A stretch of DNA of 33,942 nt, taken from positions 56,990-90,931 of the forward strand of contig CAJTLK010000001.1 in the NCBI GenBank assembly GCA_910577415.1, given 5' to 3'. The notes under the pieces were generated by a model. That model saw only the letters and a list, made by a program, of their open reading frames with translations. It did not search any database and was not told where the DNA came from. Shown here piece after piece: positions 8,317 to 16,714 of the stretch; within the stretch, counting starts at the first letter, position 1, and every line of letters begins with the position of its first letter. Position numbers and translations under genes: made by a program. The DNA is from an uncultured Oscillospiraceae bacterium. GTDB lineage: Bacteria > Bacillota > Clostridia > Oscillospirales > Oscillospiraceae.

Positions 8317-10830
8317 ATGAAAAAGACTGTGAGAAAATTACTCTCCCTTACCTGCGCTCTTGCCTTGGCGGCCAGCCTTCTGCCTGCCGCCCTTGCCGCC
8401 GGACCCACTGTGGGCGGCTGGTTTGAGAGCATTTATGCCGAACTGCCCGGCGTGTCTAAAAACCAAATTGCCGCCGTGAGCTGGACTGGCGCCATGGACG
8501 GCGAGCTTGCCGGGGAGGACCTGGAATACCTGGTCCGCAACGGAAAAAGCGGCGTGCGCATCGACATCCCCGGTCTAAAGGCGGGAGAGTATACCCTGAA
8601 GATCACCGTGGGCGATACCGACACAACCGTCAGCGGTATCCAGGTGCTGGAATATGACCGCTCGGGCTATGCCCACTATAACTACACCGACGGCGTGGGC
8701 GCCTACAACGACGACGGCACCCTGAAGGAAAAGGCCAAGGTGATCTATGTCACCGATGAAAACAAGGATACCGTAAAGCTCACCGTGGGCGGAGCCACCT
8801 ATACCGGCCTGGGCAACATTTTGGGCCGCAAGACCGGGGTGCTGAACAAGCTGGCCAAGGCCGGCACCCCCCTGGTGGTGCGTATCGTGGGCGATGTGAA
8901 GGCCCCTAAGGGCGTGAGCGAGAAGAAAATGAGCACCGACGCCGAGAAGCAGAACGGCGATAACGGCGGAATGATCTCCATGGCGGGGGCTAAGGATCTC
9001 ACCATTGAGGGCGTGGGCAATGACGCCGTCATCAACGGCTGGGGCGTCAGCTTCTCCTGCCAGACCAGCGACTATAACCAGGGTGTGGGCAAGAGCTTTG
9101 AGGTGCGCAACATCACCTTCCGCAACGTGCCCGAGGATTGTGTCAACATTGAGGGTGTCCAGGAGGGCGACAAGCTCACCGCTCCGGTGGAGCGGACCTG
9201 GGTGCACAATTGCTCGTTCTATGGTCCCAAGATCGCCAACCCCGCCGCGGTGGATAAGGCCGAGGGCGACGGCGCCGTGGACTTTAAACGGGGCCAGTAC
9301 ATGACCCTGAGCTACAACTACTTTGAGAGCTACCACAAGACCCATCTGATCGGCGGCGCGGATAACAATATGCAGTACAATGTCACCTGGCACCACAACC
9401 ACTATTATAAGTGCGAGTCCCGGGGGCCTCTGGGCCGTCAGGCCAATATGCACATTTACAATAGCATTTATGAGAACCAGAGCAGCTATTGCATGAACAC
9501 CCGGGCCAACTGCTACATTTTCTCTGAGTACAACTCCTTCATCAGCTCCAAAAACCCTATGCGCATTGAAAAGAAGGACGGCGGCAATGGCGCGGGCGGG
9601 CCTATCAAGAGCTTTAACGACAAGTTTACCGGCTGCTCCGGGGATCGCCAGGGCACCGTGGTGAAGGACAAGACCCAGACCGTGGCCTCCAAAAACCGTT
9701 ATGCCAACTTCGATATCGACCCCAAGCTGAGCTATATTCCCTCAGGCGATTATAAGCTGGACGAGAGCAACGCCAAGGCCGAGGAGATGGTGAGAGCCTA
9801 TGCCGGACCCATGAAGGCTGCCTCTGCCATTGTCCATCCCGCCGGAACGGTGACGGCGCCCAAGGTGGATACCGCTCCCTCCACGGCCACTCCGGCCCCC
9901 TCGGCCTCCCCTGACACCCCTGCTGTGGAGGTGACGATGCCCGCGGACGTTACAGAGAGCGACTGGTTCTATCCCGCCGTCAAGACCGTGTTGGCGAAGG
10001 GAGCCATGAAGGGTACCAACCTGGGCTTTGAGCCGAACAGGGAGCTGACCATTGCCTCCATCTACCAGACCCTCTACAATATGGAGGGGTCCCCCGCCGT
10101 CACGGCGGGCGGGAGCGAGACCTATAGCTTTGACCCCGCCGACATTTCCCTGGGCACCTCCGATGACCGGGCGGTCATCCCCGAGGGGACCGCTTACGCC
10201 GGAGGCTATCTGAAGACCACCGGAAAGGTGGTCCAACGCTGGCATGAAGGCCGGGGCGCGGCCTTCTGCGCCGAGCTGGACAAGGATCAGAAGGGGGCCA
10301 TTGAATTCACCGTGGCCTCCACCGCCGAGGCGGTGATCTCCGCCTCCTCCACCGGCAAGGGCAACACCTCCGCCGTGGGGCTGCTCAACGTCGCCACCGG
10401 AGCCACCGTACCCAACGCGGAGGGCATTTCCACCGTTACCGATACCGCTCCCACCGACCTCACCTACCAGCTGGGCGCCGGGACCTACCGGGTGGTCTCC
10501 ACCGTCACCGACGACCCCAACATGAACCGGGGCGTCCGCATCCACGGCGTTACCGTTACCGCGGCTGCCGCGCCCGTTTCCGACGCGTGGTACGCCCCCG
10601 CCGTGGCCTGGGCTTCCCAACAGGGGCTTTACACCGGCACGGCGGCCACCTTTGCCGACAGCACCGCCCTCCGGGGGGATGTGAAGACCATCATGGACGC
10701 GTACTGTGCCAAAAAGGGCGTCACCGCCGTCCTCTTTAAGGGCGACCAGAGCGGTAACCTGATGCTGGATAAGACCCTCACCCGGGCCGAGTGGGCACAG
10801 GTGCTGGCCAATCTGGACCAGGTGCTCTGA
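8317..10830 (+). CDS. Secreted PL1 pectate lyase with split SLH region and inserted beta module
   Basis: Protein of 837 aa that cleaves demethylated polygalacturonate by beta-elimination. Signal peptide 1-28 (ALAAG). The PL1 beta-helix spans about 119-497: GAVDFKRG carries probable calcium ligands Asp318/Asp322; Lys341 (SYHKTHL), Arg369 (SRGPLGR) and Arg374 have the same 28- and 5-residue spacing as PelC Lys190, Arg218 and Arg223. A Thr/Pro/Ser linker (about 515-540) leads to an SLH-like repeat (545-595), then an inserted beta module (about 600-748), then a second SLH-like repeat (755-800) and a partial third. The inserted module is homologous to two tandem modules in the PL9 lyase downstream. 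AAGGAGG precedes the ATG. The SLH set is short, so wall binding may be weak or depend on the module. Confidence 0.93.
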   Translation: MKKTVRKLLSLTCALALAASLLPAALAAGPTVGGWFESIYAELPGVSKNQIAAVSWTGAMDGELAGEDLEYLVRNGKSGVRIDIPGLKAGEYTLKITVGDTDTTVSGIQVLEYDRSGYAHYNYTDGVGAYNDDGTLKEKAKVIYVTDENKDTVKLTVGGATYTGLGNILGRKTGVLNKLAKAGTPLVVRIVGDVKAPKGVSEKKMSTDAEKQNGDNGGMISMAGAKDLTIEGVGNDAVINGWGVSFSCQTSDYNQGVGKSFEVRNITFRNVPEDCVNIEGVQEGDKLTAPVERTWVHNCSFYGPKIANPAAVDKAEGDGAVDFKRGQYMTLSYNYFESYHKTHLIGGADNNMQYNVTWHHNHYYKCESRGPLGRQANMHIYNSIYENQSSYCMNTRANCYIFSEYNSFISSKNPMRIEKKDGGNGAGGPIKSFNDKFTGCSGDRQGTVVKDKTQTVASKNRYANFDIDPKLSYIPSGDYKLDESNAKAEEMVRAYAGPMKAASAIVHPAGTVTAPKVDTAPSTATPAPSASPDTPAVEVTMPADVTESDWFYPAVKTVLAKGAMKGTNLGFEPNRELTIASIYQTLYNMEGSPAVTAGGSETYSFDPADISLGTSDDRAVIPEGTAYAGGYLKTTGKVVQRWHEGRGAAFCAELDKDQKGAIEFTVASTAEAVISASSTGKGNTSAVGLLNVATGATVPNAEGISTVTDTAPTDLTYQLGAGTYRVVSTVTDDPNMNRGVRIHGVTVTAAAAPVSDAWYAPAVAWASQQGLYTGTAATFADSTALRGDVKTIMDAYCAKKGVTAVLFKGDQSGNLMLDKTLTRAEWAQVLANLDQVL
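10114..10560 (+). repeat. Beta module copy 1, inserted between SLH repeats of the PL1 lyase
   Basis: Encodes about 149 residues sharing a pattern with the two modules at 11699-12151 and 12188-12646: a YxF-x-P-x-D start, AVIPEGT, GKV-x-QR, ELDKDQKGAIEFTV, SASSTGKGN-S-AVGL, and a TYRVVST ... NRGVRIHGVTV end. It lacks the Tyr-Gln-Asp-Thr-Lys segment of the PL9 copies and has diverged more from them than they have from each other. Confidence 0.85.
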
Positions 10831-10866
10831 GATATCTCTTGCCCATTTTCCTGGAGGGCGCGGCCT

Positions 10867-11400
10867 ATGGATATATCCAAACTGAAGACCCCGGCCCAGA
10901 CCCGGCGGGCCAAGGCGCTGAGCTTTCTTCCGGCGGCGGCCTGGTATGCCGTGATCTTTGCCTTTTCCGCCCAGACCGGGGAGGAGTCCGGGCGCCTGAG
11001 CGGCGAGGTGGCCCGCCGTTCCATTGGCCTGCTGGGGGAGCTGGGGGAAATTTTTGAGAGCGATTGGGACGCCTTTTTGCTGCTGACCTTTTTTCTGCGA
11101 AAGGCCGCCCATATGGGCATCTACTTTATTCTCACCGCCCTGCTCCTGTATGGGCTGTGGCGGGCAGGTTTCTGGCCCGGACGCAGAACGGTTTTCGCCG
11201 CAGGGGCTTGCGCTCTGCTGGCGGGGCTGGATGAATTCCACCAGACCTTTGTCCCTGGCCGGGACGGCAAGCTTTCCGATGCGCTTATCGACCTTTCCGG
11301 CGGGCTGTGCTTCCTCCTTTTTTGGTGGGCGGCCTCCGCTTTTTGGAAAAGGAAAAAGACATCCCTGCCGGAGCGGGAGAATGCCTGCCCAAGGGCATAA
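10867..11400 (+). CDS. VanZ-family membrane protein
   Basis: Protein of 177 aa with the VanZ pattern: a first helix containing AWYAVIFAFSAQTGEES, then LRKAAHMGIYFILTALLLYG, a third helix, and the conserved block LDEFHQTFVPGRDGKLSDALID followed by a last helix (GGLCFLLFWWAASAFW). Four membrane segments are predicted. The family is named for a teicoplanin-resistance protein; the biochemical activity is unknown, and most members are not resistance genes. It starts at ATG 10867 behind GGAGGG, 36 bp after the PL1 lyase, and ends at a strong terminator, so it appears to be the third gene of the pectinase operon. Whether it has a cell-envelope role linked to surface display is open. Confidence 0.85.
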   Translation: MDISKLKTPAQTRRAKALSFLPAAAWYAVIFAFSAQTGEESGRLSGEVARRSIGLLGELGEIFESDWDAFLLLTFFLRKAAHMGIYFILTALLLYGLWRAGFWPGRRTVFAAGACALLAGLDEFHQTFVPGRDGKLSDALIDLSGGLCFLLFWWAASAFWKRKKTSLPERENACPRA

Positions 11401-11422
11401 GCCAGTGGCTTTAAGCATACAG

Positions 11423-11465
11423 TCCCCCTGAGACGGGCTATGCCCGCCTCAGGGGGATCTTTTAA
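11423..11465 (+). terminator. Terminator of the pectinase operon
   Basis: Hairpin with arms 11423-11438 and 11442-11457, one A-C mismatch and a 3-nt TAT loop, followed by TCTTTT. It separates vanZ from the PL9 gene. Confidence 0.88.
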
Positions 11466-11506
11466 AAGGGCGGGCCAAAAAATCACTGCGGTCCTTGTTT
11501 TTTCTC

Positions 11507-11535
11507 TTGCGCCTGTGCGGGGGGTGTGGTACACT
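11507..11535 (+). promoter_or_regulatory. Candidate promoter of the PL9 lyase gene
   Basis: TTGCGC (11507-11512), 17-bp spacer, TACACT (11530-11535), about 60 nt before the ATG. The match is moderate; the preceding terminator makes an independent promoter necessary. Confidence 0.6.
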
Positions 11536-11596
11536 GATATGTAGCAGAATGTCGAATTTTCCAGGCAGAGAATCAATATTTTTGGAGGGACGCACT

Positions 11597-14500
11597 ATGA
11601 GAAAGAAGCTGCTGCACCGACTGACCGCCGGCGTGCTGTCACTGGTGATGGCGATTTCCCTGGCTTGTGTCGGGGCGCTCCCGGCCAGCGCGGCGGGGAC
11701 GACCTACACCTTCGCGCCCAGCGACGTGAATCTGGGGGCGGAGGCCACCACCGACAAGGCCATTATCCCCGAGGGCACCACCTTTGCCGGCGGATACATC
11801 CGGGTCATCGGCAAGGTGACACAGCGTTACCAGGATACCAAGGGCGGCGTTTACTGCGTGGAGGTGGACAAGGACCAGAAGGGTGCCCTTGAGTTTACCA
11901 CCCGCGCCACTGCCGACGTGACCGTGTCCGCCGCCTCCACCGGCGGCAGCAACTCCTCCACCGTGGGGCTTATCAATATGGCAGACGGCTCTGTGGTCGC
12001 CAACAAGGAGGGCGTGGGCGTTGTCACCGGCACCGCCGCCGCCACCCTGACCTACTCCGGCCTGGCCGCGGGCACCTACCAGGTGGTCTCCACCATTACC
12101 GACGATGAGAGTATGAACCGGGGCGTCCGCATCCACGGCGTCACCATCACCGAGGCTGGCGACGGGGCCGCTGCTGGCGGCGAGAGCGTTACCGTCAATT
12201 ATAACTTTGGCCCTGGCGACGTGAATCTGGGGGCGGAGGCCACCACCGACAAAGCCATTATTCCCGAGGGCACCACCTATGCCGACGGGTTTATGAAGAT
12301 TATCGGCAAGGTGACACAGCGTTACCAGGATACCAAGGGCGGCGTTTACTGCGTGGAGGTGGACAAGGACCAGAAGGGCGCCATTGAGTTCACCGTCACC
12401 GGCACCGCCGACGTGACCGTCACCGCCGCCTCCACCGGCGGCAGCAACTCCTCCGCCGTGGGGCTGGTGAATACCGGCACCGGCGCTGTGGTGCCCAACA
12501 AGGAGGGCGTGTCCATCGTCACCGGTACCGCCACCACCAACCTGACTTACTCCGGCCTGACGGCGGGCAGCTATCAGGTGGTCTCCACCATCACTGAGGA
12601 CGACAACCTGAACCGGGGCGTCCGTATCCACGCTGTCAGCGTGGCCCACACCACCACCGGCGCCCGGGCTGACCGTACCGCCTGGGCCGACGTGGCCGCT
12701 CCCGTCATTACCGGCGCCGCCGTCAACGAAGGCGCCATCAACGTGACCTTTGACGCCAAACTGGGCTACGACGGGGCCGACAAGGTCACCGTCTCCATGG
12801 TGGACTCCACCGGCGCGGTGGTGGCATCCTCTCCCGCCGCCCAGGGCAACTCGGTCACCATCATGCCGGAGAAGAGCGACACCTTTACCTTCCAGATCGT
12901 GGCCTCCCGCTCCGGCGAGGCCGACAAGGCCGGGACGCCTTCCGCTCCCGTGGCCTTTGTTCTCCCCCTGGCAAAGCCCAGCATTTCCTCCGCCACCAGC
13001 GCCGGCGGCGGTAAGGTGAGCGTGGTTTGGGCCGCCGTGCCCGAGGCCACCGGCTATACCGTCTTTGTGGGCGGCAACGCCGCCGCCACCGCCGCTGCCA
13101 CCGAGTGCGAGGTGAGCGGTTTGGCCGTGGGCAGCGACGCGGTCATCACCGTAGCCGCCGTCCGGGGCGAGGAGGTCGGCCCCCAGTGCGACGCGGTCAC
13201 CGTTAAGGTGACCCAGGACGCCAAGCAGGTGTGGAACTTTGCTCGCTTTGGCCCGTCCACCAACGAGGACAACAACGGCTTTACCGGCGACCTCAATAAC
13301 GGCAAGGTCACCATCTATTCCGAGGGCGGCAAGGGCAAGATCCAGCCCGGCGCCGACGACGGCATTGCCTACTACTATACCGCCGTGCCCGAGAACAAGA
13401 ACTTTACCCTCCGGGCCAACGTCCATGTGGATAAATGGACCTATTCCAACGGCCAGGAGGGCTTCGGCATGCTGGTCCGGGACAGCGTGCCCGAGACCGG
13501 GGAGACCGGCTCCCACTGGTCCAACCAGTACATGGTGATGGCCTCCAAGGTGGAGTATAAATACGACACCGGCAAGATCCTGCCCGCTACCGCCGCCGAC
13601 GGCACCAAGTACTCTATGCGCCTGGGCATCGGCACCCTGGCGAAGCTGGGCCTGACCCCTTCCAACTATAAGGATGTGGAAAAGTTCGTGAAGGAATACG
13701 CCCCCGGCATCACTTATCCTCTGGACCTTACCGGCCCCAATGATGAGGAGAGCGCCGGCGGCGGTACCTACAACATCGTGGGCAACTACACCAACAAGCC
13801 CGACGGCACCATCGCCGACATCACCGATTTTGTCATGGAGATCCAGCGCAACAACACCGGCTATTTCCTGACCTACTACGATAAGTCCGGCAACATCATC
13901 GGCCAGCAGAAGAACTATGAGCCTAAGGCGCTGAGCCATCTGGACACCGACAACGTCTATGTGGGCTTCTTCGCCGCCCGTAACGCCCGCATCACCGTGT
14001 CCAACGCTAAGTTCTCCACCATCAGCCCCGCCAACGACAAGCCCGCCGAGGAGCGGCCCGTAGAGGAGATCACGCCTGAGCTGACCATCCCCTCCAATTC
14101 CCTCACCTCCGGCTCCGCCTCCACCACCCCTGAATATACCCTGATGGTGAAGAGTAACGTGAAGGGCACCGCCGAGGTCTCTCTCAACGGTGAGAGCATT
14201 GGCAAGTTCCCGGTGGACGGGATCAACCGCACCAATGTGCCCGTTACCCTCCACCCTGACCGCAACTATGCCGACGTGACCTTTACCCCCAGCAAGGACC
14301 AGGGCTATGATGAATATACCAGGCTGGCCAGCACTGAGCCGATGAAGACCCGCGTCTTCATCTACTACGATACCAAGTTCATCGACGCCGAGGAGCTGTA
14401 TGTGGCTCCCCTGCCCGTGGGTAAGTACAACAACACCGGCAGTAAGGACAGTCCTCTGGACATCTACACCGCCGTGAAGAGCGTCCACCCCGGCCAGACC

Positions 14501-15823
14501 ATCTACCTCACCGAGGGCGTCTACTACCTCAGCGACAGGCTGGAGATCCTCCGGGGCATGAACGGTACCGAGGAAAAGCCCATCCGTATGCTCATCGACC
14601 CCGAGGCCAAGGCCCGACCCGTGCTGGACCTCCGGGGCGGCAGCACCTTCTCCCACGGCGGCGACTGGTGGTACTTCGGCGGCTTTGACGTCACCAACTC
14701 CGGCGACGGCAACCCCGGCTTTGCCATCTCCGGCAACCATAACGTTCTGGACCAGGTCAACGCCTACCACAACGGCAACACGGGCATTCAGATCCGCCGC
14801 CTGGGCAACGCCGACACCGTGATCGCCGAGTGGCCGTCCTACAACCTGATCCTCAACTGCACCTCCTACGGCAATGCCGACGACGGCTATGAGGATGCCG
14901 ACGGCTTTGCCTGTAAGCAGACCGCCGGTGAGGGCAACGTCTTTGACGGCTGTGTGGCCTACAATAACGCCGACGACGGCTTTGACCTCTACGCCAACGC
15001 CGGGCGGCCCATCGGCGCGGTGGTCATCAAGAACAGTATCGCCTACAGCAACGGCTACCTGGAGGACGGCACCAATGCCGGTAACGGCAACGGCTTCAAG
15101 ATGGGCGGCTCCAGCGTGGCGGTGGACCACAAGCTCATCAACTCCTTCGTCTTCTTCAACAAGGCCAAGGGCATCGACTGCAACTCCTGCCCCAACCTGA
15201 AGGTGGAGAACGTCACGACTTACAACAACGAAAACTATAACGTGGCCCTCTACACCAACAACGCCAACGACACCGCCTTTGAGGCCACCGGCATCCTGTC
15301 CTTCAAGGACAAGACCATCAAGGACGGCTTCGGCGTGGAGGAGAACTTCAAGCCCAAGGGCAGTCAGGACACCCGGAAGTACACCGGCTCCTCCAACTAC
15401 TACTGGGACGGCGCGGCGAGTCAGAACTCCTCCGGCAAGAAGATCGGCGCCGACGCCTTCGTCTCCCTGGAGTTCAAGGGCGTGACGCGCAACGAGGACG
15501 GCACTCCCGACCTGGGCGACTTCCTGAAGAAGTCGGACAAGGCCCCTGAGAAGTCCGGCGCCGACGGCACCGGTACCGCCTCCGCCTTTACCTCACCCCA
15601 GGAGGTGGCTGTGGCCACCATGGCCGTGCCTGAGACCACCCCCGCCCCCACTGCGGAGCCTACTCCCGAGCCTACCGCGGCCCCTGAGGCCGAGAACAGC
15701 GGTAACGGCGGAGTTATCGGGATCGTTATCGCCATTATTGTGGTGGTGGCCGCTGTCGCGGGCGGAGCTTACTACTATATGACCCAGAAGAAAAAGAAGG
15801 ACGGCGCCGAGACCAAGAAGTAA
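11597..15823 (+). CDS. Multidomain PL9 pectate lyase with C-terminal membrane anchor
   Basis: Protein of 1408 aa. Signal peptide about 1-32 (ALPASAAG); two tandem beta modules (35-185, 198-350); two FN3-like domains (368-457, 458-539); a concanavalin-like beta-sandwich (about 545-808); a PL9 right-handed beta-helix (about 955-1240); a Thr/Pro/Glu linker; one transmembrane helix (about 1372-1396, GVIGIVIAIIVVVAAVAGG) and a Lys-rich tail. PL9 active-site features match Pel9A: calcium ligands Asp1102, and Asp1126/Asp1127/Asp1130 in DDGFD (24 residues apart, as for Asp209 and Asp233), and probable base Lys1168 in GNGFKMGG. It cleaves polygalacturonate by beta-elimination outside the cell. Unlike the two upstream enzymes it has no SLH repeats. 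ATG 11597 follows TTGGAGGG; a longer in-frame start at 11495 lies upstream of the promoter. Confidence 0.93.
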   Translation: MRKKLLHRLTAGVLSLVMAISLACVGALPASAAGTTYTFAPSDVNLGAEATTDKAIIPEGTTFAGGYIRVIGKVTQRYQDTKGGVYCVEVDKDQKGALEFTTRATADVTVSAASTGGSNSSTVGLINMADGSVVANKEGVGVVTGTAAATLTYSGLAAGTYQVVSTITDDESMNRGVRIHGVTITEAGDGAAAGGESVTVNYNFGPGDVNLGAEATTDKAIIPEGTTYADGFMKIIGKVTQRYQDTKGGVYCVEVDKDQKGAIEFTVTGTADVTVTAASTGGSNSSAVGLVNTGTGAVVPNKEGVSIVTGTATTNLTYSGLTAGSYQVVSTITEDDNLNRGVRIHAVSVAHTTTGARADRTAWADVAAPVITGAAVNEGAINVTFDAKLGYDGADKVTVSMVDSTGAVVASSPAAQGNSVTIMPEKSDTFTFQIVASRSGEADKAGTPSAPVAFVLPLAKPSISSATSAGGGKVSVVWAAVPEATGYTVFVGGNAAATAAATECEVSGLAVGSDAVITVAAVRGEEVGPQCDAVTVKVTQDAKQVWNFARFGPSTNEDNNGFTGDLNNGKVTIYSEGGKGKIQPGADDGIAYYYTAVPENKNFTLRANVHVDKWTYSNGQEGFGMLVRDSVPETGETGSHWSNQYMVMASKVEYKYDTGKILPATAADGTKYSMRLGIGTLAKLGLTPSNYKDVEKFVKEYAPGITYPLDLTGPNDEESAGGGTYNIVGNYTNKPDGTIADITDFVMEIQRNNTGYFLTYYDKSGNIIGQQKNYEPKALSHLDTDNVYVGFFAARNARITVSNAKFSTISPANDKPAEERPVEEITPELTIPSNSLTSGSASTTPEYTLMVKSNVKGTAEVSLNGESIGKFPVDGINRTNVPVTLHPDRNYADVTFTPSKDQGYDEYTRLASTEPMKTRVFIYYDTKFIDAEELYVAPLPVGKYNNTGSKDSPLDIYTAVKSVHPGQTIYLTEGVYYLSDRLEILRGMNGTEEKPIRMLIDPEAKARPVLDLRGGSTFSHGGDWWYFGGFDVTNSGDGNPGFAISGNHNVLDQVNAYHNGNTGIQIRRLGNADTVIAEWPSYNLILNCTSYGNADDGYEDADGFACKQTAGEGNVFDGCVAYNNADDGFDLYANAGRPIGAVVIKNSIAYSNGYLEDGTNAGNGNGFKMGGSSVAVDHKLINSFVFFNKAKGIDCNSCPNLKVENVTTYNNENYNVALYTNNANDTAFEATGILSFKDKTIKDGFGVEENFKPKGSQDTRKYTGSSNYYWDGAASQNSSGKKIGADAFVSLEFKGVTRNEDGTPDLGDFLKKSDKAPEKSGADGTGTASAFTSPQEVAVATMAVPETTPAPTAEPTPEPTAAPEAENSGNGGVIGIVIAIIVVVAAVAGGAYYYMTQKKKKDGAETKK
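11699..12151 (+). repeat. Beta module copy 2 (first tandem copy in PL9)
   Basis: Encodes about 151 residues nearly identical in DNA to the next copy over long runs, for example the stretch encoding DVNLGAEATTDKAIIPEGTT and that encoding GKVTQRYQDTKGG. This indicates a recent internal duplication or gene conversion. Confidence 0.9.
12188..12646 (+). repeat. Beta module copy 3 (second tandem copy in PL9)
   Basis: Follows copy 2 after a short Gly/Ala/Glu linker. Same ends (YNFGPGDV to GVRIHAVSV). The predicted fold is a beta-sandwich, and position next to pectin-active catalytic domains suggests carbohydrate binding; that function is inferred. Confidence 0.9.
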
Positions 15824-15857
15824 AAAGCGACGGTAACGTCCTTTGGCAATGTAGCGA

Positions 15858-15899
15858 AAGAAGCCCGCCCGGAGAACTCCTCCGGGCGGGCTTCTTGAC
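15858..15899 (+). terminator. Terminator of the PL9 gene
   Basis: A perfect 17-bp inverted repeat (15858-15874 and 15880-15896) with a 5-nt loop. The right arm ends CTTCTT, whose last two T are also the first bases of the next -35 box. Confidence 0.9.
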
Positions 15900-15923
15900 A
15901 AAACTTTCACAGGGGTATACAAT
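15895..15923 (+). promoter_or_regulatory. Promoter of the thiamine transport unit
   Basis: TTGACA (15895-15900), 17-bp spacer, TACAAT (15918-15923). It overlaps the end of the PL9 terminator and lies about 30 bp before the riboswitch. Confidence 0.88.
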
Positions 15924-15952
15924 ATTTTGCAGACCGCAGAGCAAACTGAATA

Positions 15953-16047
15953 CAGGGGCGCTGGATGCAAGTCCGGCTGAGATGCAGGGATGTAACGCCA
16001 TCCCCGGTCCCTTGAACCTGATCCGGGTAATGCCGGCGTAGGAAGCG
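15953..16047 (+). ncRNA. TPP riboswitch (THI element)
   Basis: The conserved core is unmistakable: GGGGCGC near 15955, GGCTGAGATG at about 15975-15984, and the run CTTGAACCTGATCCGGGTAA (from 16011) followed by TGCCGGCGTAGGAAG. It binds thiamine pyrophosphate. A hairpin plus T-run (16072-16116) before the coding start makes it an OFF switch acting by transcription termination. Confidence 0.97.
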
Positions 16048-16071
16048 ATTCGAGAGTTTCGTCTCTTTTTC

Positions 16072-16116
16072 GTACCGCAATGCGCTGTCCCGGTTTGCGC
16101 TTGCGGTACTTTTTTG
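16072..16116 (+). terminator. Riboswitch-controlled terminator
   Basis: GTACCGCAA (16072-16080) pairs with TTGCGGTAC (16101-16109), extended by GCGC/GCGC with one bulge, and is followed by six T. It lies between the TPP aptamer and the thiT ribosome-binding site, so it is the expression platform. Confidence 0.88.
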
Positions 16117-16133
16117 AAAGAGAGGCAAAAAAG

Positions 16134-16691
16134 ATGCGAAACGAAAAAGTGCGGATGCTCTGCGAGGGAGCGCTCTGTGTCGCCATCGCGGCGGTGCTGA
16201 GCTATGTCAAACTGGACGTAGGTCCCAGCGGAGGCTCCATCAACGCCACTATGATCCCCCTGATCCTGTTTGCCATCCGTTGGGGCTGGGGCTGGGGCGT
16301 GGGAGCCGGACTGGTCTTCGGTACATTGAAATACTTCCTGGGCGAGGGCTTTGTCATCAGCTGGGTGTCTATTGTCTTTGACTACTCGGTGGCCTATGCC
16401 TTCGTGGGCTTTGCCGGGGTGTTGAAGCGGAAGGCCAATTTGGCCTGGCTGGCCGCCCTCATCGGCTGTGTGGCCCGCTTTGTTATTCACTACCTCAGCG
16501 GCGTGACCGTATACGCCGAGTGGATGCCCGAGGAGTTTTTGGGGCTGACCATGACCACGCCCTTCTTCTACTCCGCACTCTATAATCTGTTCTATATGCT
16601 CCCCAGCACTGTGATTGCCGTGGTGGGCGTCTTTGCCCTGAGTCAGGTGAGCGCTGTTCGGAAGTGGCTGGAGGGAAATGACCTGAAATAA
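16134..16691 (+). CDS. thiT: ECF thiamine transporter S component ThiT
   Basis: Integral membrane protein of 185 aa with about six helices that captures thiamine and docks onto the shared ECF energising module (not encoded here). Family features: SYVKLDVGPSGGSINATMIP at the N-terminus, IVFDYSVAYAF, FVIHYLSGVTVYAEWMPE and YNLFYMLPSTVI near the C-terminus, regions that line the thiamine site in known ThiT structures. Length and hydrophobic profile match the family. ATG 16134 follows GAGAGG about 8 nt upstream; an earlier in-frame ATG at 16080 lies within the terminator hairpin and is rejected. It is controlled by the upstream TPP riboswitch, which supports the substrate assignment. Confidence 0.95.
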   Translation: MRNEKVRMLCEGALCVAIAAVLSYVKLDVGPSGGSINATMIPLILFAIRWGWGWGVGAGLVFGTLKYFLGEGFVISWVSIVFDYSVAYAFVGFAGVLKRKANLAWLAALIGCVARFVIHYLSGVTVYAEWMPEEFLGLTMTTPFFYSALYNLFYMLPSTVIAVVGVFALSQVSAVRKWLEGNDLK

Positions 16692-16714
16692 CACGACAGA
16701 AGGAGGGCCCGCCT

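Noticed and set aside
9742..11418. 558-aa open frame antisense to PL1 and vanZ
   Set aside because: Crosses the vanZ gene and the operon; composition is unlike any protein and the sense genes are clear.
11699..12646. CRISPR or DNA repeat array
   Set aside because: The repeats are protein-coding modules of about 450 bp, not short spaced repeats.
11639..15130. 1163-aa open frame antisense to PL9
   Set aside because: Caused by codon bias of the sense gene (few T-starting complement stops); product has no domain pattern.
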